From NCBI GenBank assembly GCA_017792365.1, contig CP051229.1, positions 3,033,725 to 3,097,724 of the forward strand: DNA of 64,000 bases. Direction: 5' to 3'. This document shows positions 56,413 through 64,000 of the stretch, in pieces. Source of the stretch: Hyphomonas sp. (GTDB lineage: Bacteria > Pseudomonadota > Alphaproteobacteria > Caulobacterales > Hyphomonadaceae). Position 1 is the first letter of the stretch, and each line of letters starts with the position of its first letter. The translations under genes were made by a program, and so were the position numbers. The notes beneath the pieces are model-generated. The model did not search any database. It was not told the origin of the DNA and saw only the letters and a list, made by a program, of their open reading frames with translations.

Positions 56413-57933
56413 ATGATACCTGTCGACCTGGACCACGCCCTCGTTTCCCAGTTCATCGAGACGGCAAGAGCGGGGGAGCCGGCTGGCCAGAGCGTGGCCT
56501 TCGCGTTCCATGACGAGGACATTCTCGGCACGCACCTCAAGCTGTTCGTGAACGCGGCTGGGCAGGCGGAGGCGTTCGCCGCGGCGCGGCGGGCGCGCAG
56601 CGAGATCGACCGGCTCGATCAGGTGCTGAACTGGCGGCTGGAGGACAGCGAGCTCAGCCGCCTGAACCGTGCGGAGCGGTCGGTGGTGTCGGCGGACCTG
56701 TTCGCGGTCATCAGAGCTTCAGAGCATTGGCGGCGGGCGAGCATGGGCGCCTATAGCGGCAGGCTGGGGCGCCTCGGCGATCTGTGGCGTGCGGCGCAGG
56801 TGGAGCTTCCGGATCGGCGGGATTGTCTGAAGCTGGCGCGGGCGGTGAGTGCGGCGGAGGTCGGGCTGGATGCGGAGAGCCGCACGATCTTCCGGCCCGA
56901 CGCGGTGACATTCGATCTCGACGGGTTGGCCAAGGGTTACATCATCGATCGGGCGCTGGAGGCCGCGCTGGATGCGCCGGGCGTCGAGGGCGCGCTGGTC
57001 GACATTGGCGGCGATATCCGGGCGGCGGGGCGTGCGCCGGGCGGCGGCGACTGGATCGTCGACCTGCCGGAGCCGCTGGTTACCTATGACAATGCGCCGG
57101 TGATTGGCCGGGTGGCATTGCGGGACCAAGCGATCGCGACATCCGGGTGCGGACCGCGCGACCGCGAGATTGGTGGGACGCATATCTCCCAGACGCTCGA
57201 CCCGCGCACCGGATGGCCGGTGTCGCACCGCATGTCGGCGACGGCGATCGCGCCGACGGCGGCGGATGCGGACGGACTGGCGACGGCGCTGTTGAACCTG
57301 CCGCTCGAGGCCGGCGCGCAGCTGGTGCGCTCGCTTGAGGGCGCGTCTGCGCGGGTGACGCGCGAGGACAGGTCGAACTGGCTGACACGGGGGCTGGAGC
57401 TGGATCAGCCTCCGCCGCAATGGACGCCGGTGCAGGCGCGCGGTGAGGAACGCGTCAGATCCGGCGGCAAGGCCTGGCATGACAGGTGGTCAGCTTTCGT
57501 GACGTTCACGGCGCCGCCGCGGCAGATGAAGCGCGACCGCGCGTTCCGCTCGCCCTATGTCGCGATCTGGATCGCCGACGAACAGAACCGCCCGGTGCGG
57601 ACGCTGGTGCTGATCGGATCGATCAAGGAATGGCAGGAGGACAATTACATCTGGTGGGGCCAGCACCGCTCAAGGGCGATGACCCTGCTTAACACCCGGT
57701 CGATGTCGACCCGCGGATCGGGCCAGTACAAGATGCTGTGGGACGGGGTCGACGAGGACGGGAACAAGGTCGCGCCGGGCAAGTACGTCCTGCATATCGA
57801 GACCAGCCGCGAGCGCGGGCGGCACACGCACCGATCGCTCGATCTGGACTTCACAAAGGCGAAGGCCTTCACCGCAGAGATCCCGACGAGCGAGGAGGCC
57901 GGCGGGCTGGTCGTGAGTTTCGAGAAGTTCTGA
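56413..57933 (+). CDS. ApbE (FAD:protein FMN transferase) fused to DUF2271
   Basis: A 506-residue fusion. Residues about 30-330 form an ApbE domain: FDLDGLAKGYIID, VDIGGDIRAAG, HISQTLDPRTGWPVSH and APTAADADGLATALLNL give the FAD and Mg2+ binding parts that transfer FMN covalently onto a Thr/Ser of target proteins. Residues about 355-506 match the DUF2271 type (GKAWHDRWSAFVTFTAPP through YVLHIETSRERGRHTHRS). The two parts are usually separate neighbours next to PepSY genes, so a fusion is notable. No signal peptide is evident at the chosen ATG, although ApbE normally acts in the periplasm. Confidence 0.85.
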   Translation: MIPVDLDHALVSQFIETARAGEPAGQSVAFAFHDEDILGTHLKLFVNAAGQAEAFAAARRARSEIDRLDQVLNWRLEDSELSRLNRAERSVVSADLFAVIRASEHWRRASMGAYSGRLGRLGDLWRAAQVELPDRRDCLKLARAVSAAEVGLDAESRTIFRPDAVTFDLDGLAKGYIIDRALEAALDAPGVEGALVDIGGDIRAAGRAPGGGDWIVDLPEPLVTYDNAPVIGRVALRDQAIATSGCGPRDREIGGTHISQTLDPRTGWPVSHRMSATAIAPTAADADGLATALLNLPLEAGAQLVRSLEGASARVTREDRSNWLTRGLELDQPPPQWTPVQARGEERVRSGGKAWHDRWSAFVTFTAPPRQMKRDRAFRSPYVAIWIADEQNRPVRTLVLIGSIKEWQEDNYIWWGQHRSRAMTLLNTRSMSTRGSGQYKMLWDGVDEDGNKVAPGKYVLHIETSRERGRHTHRSLDLDFTKAKAFTAEIPTSEEAGGLVVSFEKF

Positions 57934-58098
57934 GGGCGGCCGCCATCGCGCGGCCCACGCGGGCTGACGTGCGTTATGGCGGATAGGGCAGGCTTGCGCC
58001 TAGTGTTGGTCGCAGTAGACTTGCCCAGCCGCAACCGAGCTGCGGCATCATAGGGGGTATCAATTCGTCCTCCATAGCGTTTCCGCGCAGGATTCGGC

Positions 58099-59478
58099 AT
58101 GGCACCGGAAGACTTTTCCCGATCCCATATTCTCAAGCTGCCCGAAGCCTGGGCGGTCGGGACGTATGAGTGGCGTCCGGGCTCGGATCAGGTGGAGTGG
58201 TCGCCCGAGCTGATGCGCATCTATGGCGTGGATGCGTCAGCGCGCAACGAACAGGACTTTGCCAAATTCGTGCATCCCGACGATCGCAGCCGGGTGCAGG
58301 CGGAGGCGTTATCCTATCTCGGCACCAAGGCCCCGGGCTTCAGTCATACCTTTCGCATCGTGCGGCCTGACGGGGCGGTGCGGCTGATCCTCGACCGCGG
58401 ATCGATCGAGCGTGACGCAGAGGGGCGGGCGCAGCTGATCCGCGGCGTCAACATCGACATCACCGATCAGGCCGAGGTCAACCGCGAGGTCCACGACCGC
58501 CTCAAGGAGAGCGAGGCGCGCTTCCGGATGCTGTTCGAGGCGATCGACGAGGGCTTCTGCCTGCTGGAGGTCAACCTTGAGGGCGATGACGGCCGCATTG
58601 ATTACAGGGTGACGGAGGCCAATCCGGCATTCTACCTGCGCACCGGGTTTCCCAAGAGCATCCTCGGCGCATGGTTGCGGGAGGGCGCGCCCGACCTCGA
58701 AGACGAGTGGTATCAGCTCTACGGTGAGATCGCGCGCACCGGCGAAGCCAAGCGGTTCGAACAGGAATCGCCGGCGCTGGGACGATGGTTCGACGTCTAT
58801 GCTTTCCGGATCGATGCGACGGAGCATCCGCGCGTCGCCGTGCTGTTCAGCGACATCTCGGACCGCAAGCGGCATGAGGAGCACACCCACCTGCTGATGC
58901 GGGAGGTCAACCATCGCTCGAAGAACCTGCTCAGCGTGGTGCAGGCGATTGCGCGGCAGACGGCGCCGAAGGAGGAAGGCGACTTCGTGGAACGCTTTGG
59001 CGGGCGCCTGCGTGCGCTGGCGGCGGAGCAGGACCTGCTGGTGAAGAATTCCTGGACCACCGTGCCGGTTGAGGACCTTGTGAGATCGCAACTGTCGCAT
59101 TTTGTCGATGGCATTGAAGACCGGATCCGGATGGACGGCCCCAAGGCTTCGCTGACGCCGGACGCGGCGCAGGCGCTGGGCATGGCGCTGCACGAGCTGG
59201 CGACCAACGCCGCAAAGTATGGCGCGCTGTCGAATGCGAACGGCTCTATCGAAATCTCGTGGTCATCGTCCGGGAAGGAGAAGGACGCCGAGTTTGTCAT
59301 GACCTGGATCGAGCGCGACGGCCCGCCGGTGAGCGCGCCCGAGCGGACCGGGTTCGGCTCGGTCGTCACGACCAAAATGGTGAAGATGGCGACCGGAGGC
59401 GACGTCGTTGTCGATTATCCCGCGGAGGGTCTGAACTGGAAGCTGACCTGCCCGGTTGGCCGCGTGCTTCAGGGCTAG
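58099..59478 (+). CDS. HWE-family sensor histidine kinase with PAS domains
   Basis: A 459-residue soluble kinase. Residues about 15-135 are a PAS domain with PAC motif (VRLILDRGSIERDAEGRAQLIRGVNIDIT). A second PAS (FRMLFEAIDEGFCLLEVN) spans about 140-260. The phospho-acceptor is His in REVNHRSKNLLSVVQAI. The ATPase domain has HELATNAAKYGALS and WIERDGPPV, the HWE signatures. No membrane helices, so it senses a cytoplasmic signal. No response regulator gene lies nearby; HWE kinases often act with distant single-domain regulators. Confidence 0.92.
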   Translation: MAPEDFSRSHILKLPEAWAVGTYEWRPGSDQVEWSPELMRIYGVDASARNEQDFAKFVHPDDRSRVQAEALSYLGTKAPGFSHTFRIVRPDGAVRLILDRGSIERDAEGRAQLIRGVNIDITDQAEVNREVHDRLKESEARFRMLFEAIDEGFCLLEVNLEGDDGRIDYRVTEANPAFYLRTGFPKSILGAWLREGAPDLEDEWYQLYGEIARTGEAKRFEQESPALGRWFDVYAFRIDATEHPRVAVLFSDISDRKRHEEHTHLLMREVNHRSKNLLSVVQAIARQTAPKEEGDFVERFGGRLRALAAEQDLLVKNSWTTVPVEDLVRSQLSHFVDGIEDRIRMDGPKASLTPDAAQALGMALHELATNAAKYGALSNANGSIEISWSSSGKEKDAEFVMTWIERDGPPVSAPERTGFGSVVTTKMVKMATGGDVVVDYPAEGLNWKLTCPVGRVLQG

Positions 59479-59595
59479 GCATGCGCCGGACCGACCGGGC
59501 AGGAAAAAGATCGCCGCGGCCGGATCGCTGCCGCGTTTCCGGCGTTAGAAGCCCTGGCGCCGCATCTGCGCCCGGCGCAAGGGACGATACCGCAC

Positions 59596-61400
59596 ATGGA
59601 CTGGTTTGAAGAGGCGCTGACCCGCCACGGGGATGTGGTCGGCCTTGTGGTGCTCATCGCCCTGTTCATCGGCTTTTGCTGGAGCGCTATCCGCCCGTGG
59701 TGCTGGCGGCGGCGGCGGGCGCGCTGATGATGGTGCTGGGCTTCCTGCCGGCCGAGCAGGCGCTGGGGGTGTTCAGCAATTCCGCGCCGATCACCATCGC
59801 AGCGATGTTCGTGATCTCTGGCGCGCTGTTGCGGACCGGCGCGCTGGAGGAGGTGTCCGGCTGGGTGATCCGGCGTACGGCCGAGAAGCCGAGAGTGGCG
59901 GTCGCCGAGCTGGCGGGGGGCGCGATGCTGGCCTCCGCCTTCATGAACAATACGCCGGTCGTGATCGTGATGATCCCGATCATCAAGCGGCTGGCGAAGG
60001 TGCTGAAGGTGACGGCGACGCGCCTTCTGATCCCCTTGTCCTACATCTCGATCCTTGGCGGCACGCTGACGCTGATCGGGACGTCGACCAACTTGCTCGT
60101 CGACGGCGTGGCGCGCGGGCAGGGTCTTGAGTCGTTCGGCATTTTCGAGATCACCGGTGTCGGCATTGTGGTGGCGCTTGCGGGCGTTGTCTTCATGGCG
60201 CTCGCCGGGCCGCTGCTGCTGCCGGACCGGGAAGAACGTGGACTGGGCGAGCAGGGCGAAAGCGAGACCTATCTCTCGCACCTCGCGCTGGTCGCGGAGA
60301 GCCCGATGGTCGGTCAGAAGATATCCGAATGCGCGCTGACGCGGCGGCCGGGCCTGACGATCAAGGCGCTGTGGCGTGGCGCGCAGGAATTGCGCAAGGA
60401 TTTCGAAGACCTCGAGATTCGCGCAGGCGACCAGTTCGTTGTGTCGGCGTCGCCAAGCGAGCTGGCGTCGCTGGCCGAGGCGACGGATTTCCGGGTCGGG
60501 CTCACTGGCGTGGGCGGCGGCATCACGATGAGCGGGCCGGACCGGGATGAGGATGCGCAACTGGTCGAGGCGGTCGTGTCGTCAACGCATCCGATCATTG
60601 GCAGGCGGCTAGCTGATATTCCGCTGCTGTCGCGGATGAGGGTGAGGGTGCTGGGCTTGTCGCGTCCGCGCCATGTTGCGGGCCCCGATCTTGCCGAGGT
60701 GCGTGTGCGGGCCGGCGACCGCCTGCTGATTGCCGCGCTGCCGGGCGCGGCGGCGGCGATGCAGAACAACGCCAACATGGCCCAGGTGACCGAGGCGCCG
60801 GCGCGGGCCTTCAAGCGCCGCCGGGCGCCGCTGGCGATCATCACGCTGGCCGGGATCGTGCTGGGCGCCGCTGTGCTCGGACTGCCGATTGCGCCGCTGG
60901 CGCTGGGCGGCGTTGCGTTGGTGCTGCTGACGCGCTGCATCGAGCCGGAGGAGGCGTGGAGCTCGATCGACGGCAATACGCTGGTGCTGATCTTCGCGAT
61001 GCTGGCCTTTGGCGCGGGGCTGGAGAACGCCGGAACGGTGGAGCTGATCGTCAGGTGGATGACGCCGCTTCTGGCGGAATCCTCGCCCCTTGTCCTGTTG
61101 ATCGGCGTTTATGCGCTGACCAGCATCCTGACGGAGACGGTGACCAATAACGCCGTGGCGGTGCTGATGACGCCGCTGGTGATCGCGCTGGCGGGCGCGC
61201 TGGGGATTGATCCGCGCGCCATGGTGGTGGCGGTGATGTTCGGCGCCAGCGCGAGCTTTGCAACGCCGATCGGCTATCAGACCAACACGCTGGTCTATGG
61301 CGCTGCGAACTACCGCTTCATGGACTTCGTGAAGATCGGCGTGCCGATGAACGTCGTCGTCGGCATCGCCGCCTGCCTTGCGATCGACATGCTGTTCTAG
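59596..61400 (+). CDS. SLC13/DASS-type permease with TrkA-C domains, frame broken near 59675
   Basis: A membrane carrier with two hydrophobic halves and two TrkA-C (RCK_C) domains between them (around residues 210-390). MNNTPVVIVMIPI and LGGTLTLIGTSTNL are the substrate-binding loops of divalent-anion permeases, repeated as TETVTNNAVAVLMTP and ASFATPIGYQTN. Family substrates include sulfate and dicarboxylates; the one here is open. ATG 59596 gives MDWFEEALTRHGDVVGLVVLIALFIGF, then the frame shifts at the T-run 59674-59677. One extra T continues as LLERYPPVVLAAAAGALM. Merged as one gene of about 600 residues. Confidence 0.88.
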
Positions 61401-61413
61401 GCGCGCGGCCGGC

Positions 61414-63719
61414 TTAGTCGACCGTCAGCGCGAGGAACTCGCCGGGTCGGCCGGGATAGCCGATCGGGACAATGAGGTATTGCTTGCCTTCCCAGGCGTA
61501 GGTCATCGGGACGCCGGTGACCGAGCCGTCGAGCGTGGTCTCGTAGACGACCTCGCCGGTCGCCTTGTCGAAGGCGCGGAACTTGCGCCCGCCGGAGCCG
61601 GGCACCGATTGCGGGATGCCTTCGCCGAGGAAGACGAGGCTCTTCGTGACCAGCGGTCCGACGCGACCAGGCTGGCCGAGCGGCGGCAGGTCGAGGTCCC
61701 TGAGGGCGGGATGATCGCGCGGACCGTCGCCATTCGCGGCGGTCCACTTCACTTCGCCCTTGCTGAGGTCGATGGCGACAAGGCGGCCGTAGGGCGGCTT
61801 GAACATCGGCAGGCCGCGCGGCCGAGCAGGGGCTGGTATTTCTCGCGGGTATAGCCGGTGTCGGAGCCTTCGGGCGCCGGGATGAGGCGCGCCTCGATTG
61901 GCGTGTGGGCGGAGGGCACGAAGAGCGTGCTGGTTTCCGGATCGAACGAGGCGCCTGGCCAGTTGGTGCCGCCGAACGAGCCCGGCATGTGGATCGAGCC
62001 GCGCTTGCCGGCGCCGATGCCCTCATCCTTCATCACGATGGGGAAGTAGATCGGGCCATAGGCGTATTGTTCGAGCAGGGCTTCGGCTTCGGCCCGCAGT
62101 TCCGGCGTGAAGTCGATGAGGTCGTCGACGCTGACGCCGAGCTGGTCGTAGGCGAAGGGCTCTCCCTTGCCGTTGAGCGGGATCGGCTGGGTTGCCGCAT
62201 ACCATTCGCCGGGCGCGTCGCCGGCCGGAACGGGACGCTCCTCGATCGGCCAGACCGGCTCGCCGGTTTCGCGGTTGAGGACGTAGAGCAGCGACTGCTT
62301 GGAAGGCTGGGCGAGCGCCTTCACGAGTTTGCCGTCGACGGTGATGTCGACGAGGATCGGCGCGCAGGGGAAGTCGTAATCCCACAGGCCGTGGTGGACG
62401 CCCTGGAAATGCCAGACGCGTTTGCCGGTGCGCGCATCGAGCGCGACGATGCTTTCGGCGAAAAGGTTGTCGCCGGGGCGATAGCCGCCATACCAGTCGT
62501 TGGTTGGCGTCGTCTCGGGCATGTAGACCATACCGAGCTCTTCGTCCGCGCTCATCGCGCCCCAGACATTGGTGTGGCCGGTATATTCCCACGAGCCGTC
62601 TTCCCAGGTCTCGACGCCGAACTCGCCTTCCTGCGGGATCGAATGCCAGATCCAGAGTTGTTCGCCGGTGAGGACATCGATGCCGCGCACATCACCGGCC
62701 ATCGCCGTCTTGAGTTGCGGGCGGCCGCGGTCGGCGTTGATGTCGCTGACGACTGAGCCGATGATCACGACGCCGCGGACGATGACCGTGGGGCCGGTGC
62801 GCCATGTGAATTCGGTGGCGCCGCGCGACTGGCCCTTGCGCAGGTCGACCTGACCGTTCTCGCCGAAGCTGGTGACGGGCTGGCCGGTTTTTGCGTTGAT
62901 GGCGGTGAGGTAGTGGCCGCCGACCAGCGCCATGATGCGGCCGTCGGCGCCGTCGTCGTAATAGGTGAGACCGCGCGTGGCGCCGCCGCCGCTCTGGCTG
63001 GCGGCTTCATCGGAGGTGGCGAGGTCCGAGGCGGAAGCTGGTTCGAAATTCCATACCAGCGCGCCGTTGGTCGCGTTGAGGGCCGAGACGCCGCCGATGC
63101 CGGTGGAATAGTAGACGAGGCCGTCGACCATCAGCGGCGTTGTCTGGTTGTTGCTGGAGGGCGGGGGGATGCGGACGGCGGGATCGCGGTTGGGATCTGT
63201 GGGCGTCAGCGACTGGCGCCAGGCGACGCGCAGGCCCTTGATCGTGTCCTTGTTGATCTGGTCGAGCGGGGAATAGCGCTGGCTGGAATAATCGCCATTG
63301 TAGGCGACCCAGTTGGCGGGCGGGGCGGGCGGAATATCGCCGTCGAGTTCGACGGCGGGGGTCGAGCCGAGCGCATCCTCGGCGGCGTCGGCGATCTCCG
63401 CTGCGCCGAGATGGCCGGCCAGTGTCTGGATGTCTGCCGAGGAGAGGCCCGTGGCCATCGGCGACATGATGCCGTTGGTGAGGGCGCCGACGATCTGCGT
63501 TGCAGGCATCTGCTGCATGACGGCGCGCGACGGCGCGCGTTCGATGGCCGGATCGTGACAGGAGCCGCAATGCTGCTGGAAGAGGGCTTCGGCGTCCGGC
63601 GTCGCTGGCGTCTGCGCCGAGGCTGCAAGGCTGGCGGTTGCGAGAAGCGCCGCGCAGACAGGAGCTGAAGCTCGCGACAAGGCGCGGCTAAGCCACGCCA
63701 CCGACCTGGTCTGGCTCAT
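61414..63719 (-). CDS. PQQ-dependent dehydrogenase with N-terminal cytochrome c motif, frame broken near 61817
   Basis: A quinoprotein alcohol/sugar dehydrogenase-like enzyme. A signal peptide (to about residue 35), a CGSCH haem motif, then a PQQ beta-propeller: WVAYNGDYSSQRYSPLDQIN, TTPLMVDGLVYYSTG, WIWHSIPQEGEFG and LVDITVDGKLVKALAQPSKQ. At about 61817 the frame breaks after YQPLLGR. Restoring one G gives LLGRGGLPMFKPPYGR, and the C-terminal part to 61414 is intact (DGPRDHPALRDLDLPPLGQPG). It oxidises a substrate in the periplasm and passes electrons to haem. The exact substrate is unclear; glucose/membrane-type propellers end in the same way. Confidence 0.88.
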
Positions 63720-63866
63720 TCAAGTCCTCCCTTGCGGCGCGGCTGCGGCCCGTTGAAGTCGGCGTCCGGCCTGCGCTCTTGTCCGCGTCCGGACCTCGCC
63801 GGCGAGTTATTGGCGAAGAATATGCGGCAATCCCCCGGCGCTGTCACGGTGGGGAAATGCTTGCGA

Positions 63867-64000
63867 TTACTCGATCGGCGTGCCGAAGATGCCGGGGCCT
63901 GCGGTGGGCGTCTCGCCGCGCGCTTCCTGTGCGCGGGCGCCCGCAAGGATGCCGGGCATGGCGTAATTCCCTTCGTGACAGGCGTATTCGAACACCTGTT
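63867..64000 (-). CDS. C-terminal end of an unknown exported-type protein (5' part outside window)
   Basis: The minus-strand frame entering at 64000 reads VFEYACHEGNYAMPGILAGARAQEARGE and ends with TAA at 63867. The phrase YACHEGNYAMPGILAGARA is a recurrent C-terminal signature in large hypothetical proteins of soil and marine bacteria. I cannot name the function. It lies upstream of the PQQ dehydrogenase gene on the same strand. Confidence 0.7.
   Translation of the reverse strand, partial: QVFEYACHEGNYAMPGILAGARAQEARGETPTAGPGIFGTPIE

Overview
The window looks like the chromosome of an alphaproteobacterium, probably of the Caulobacterales/Hyphomonadaceae type. The reasons are high GC, a complete meso-DAP-type division and cell wall (dcw) cluster followed by lpxC, bamD, recN and ligA, an alphaproteobacterial SspB, a permuted two-piece tmRNA, and GANTC/CtrA-like sites upstream of division genes. 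The family placement is inference.

Layout. 1-3.5 kb holds the end of an AmpD-type amidase, a stand-alone BLUF blue-light sensor, a small cytochrome c and a cation/proton antiporter. RNase P RNA (rnpB) lies at about 3.57-3.96 kb. The dcw cluster runs from 4.3 to 31 kb: mraZ, rsmH, ftsL, ftsI, murE, murF, mraY, murD, ftsW, murG, murC, an extensin-like gene, murB, then a block of about 7.7 kb of unrelated genes (GNAT, a multidomain copper monooxygenase, two serine-hydrolase lipoproteins, DUF454, HAD hydrolase, glycosyltransferase), then ddl, ftsQ, ftsA and ftsZ. It continues into lpxC, a DUF4349 lipoprotein, bamD, recN and ligA (31-39 kb). sspB, osmC and a third serine hydrolase follow, then tmRNA (ssrA), thyA, a queuosine-precursor-type transporter and folA (39-45.6 kb).

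From 45.6 kb to the end the content is accessory: an SMP-30 lactonase, a Tat-exported nitroreductase-like protein with its MarR regulator and an evident operator, a membrane-channel-like protein, a HupE/UreJ pair, a TPR lipoprotein, a PepSY protein beside an ApbE-DUF2271 fusion, an HWE histidine kinase, an SLC13 permease and a PQQ dehydrogenase. Intergenic DNA between 46.6 and 53.9 kb is rich in palindromic repeat elements.

A strong technical signal runs through the window. Seven genes, including the essential ftsI, murG, murC and ftsZ, are each broken by a small deletion, usually of one G, C or T in a short run. Restoring the base recovers the family sequence, so I read these as consensus errors and give the full span as one CDS.

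Functionally the core builds and divides the envelope: lipid II synthesis (Mur/MraY/MurG), septal synthesis (FtsW/I/L/Q), the Z-ring (FtsA/Z), lipid A commitment (LpxC) and outer-membrane assembly (BamD). SspB and tmRNA are partners in ClpXP tagging. I found no CRISPR array, tRNA, prophage, insertion sequence or clear new defence system. The most unusual gene is the redoxin/cytochrome/copper-monooxygenase/EF-hand protein at 19.2-21.2 kb.
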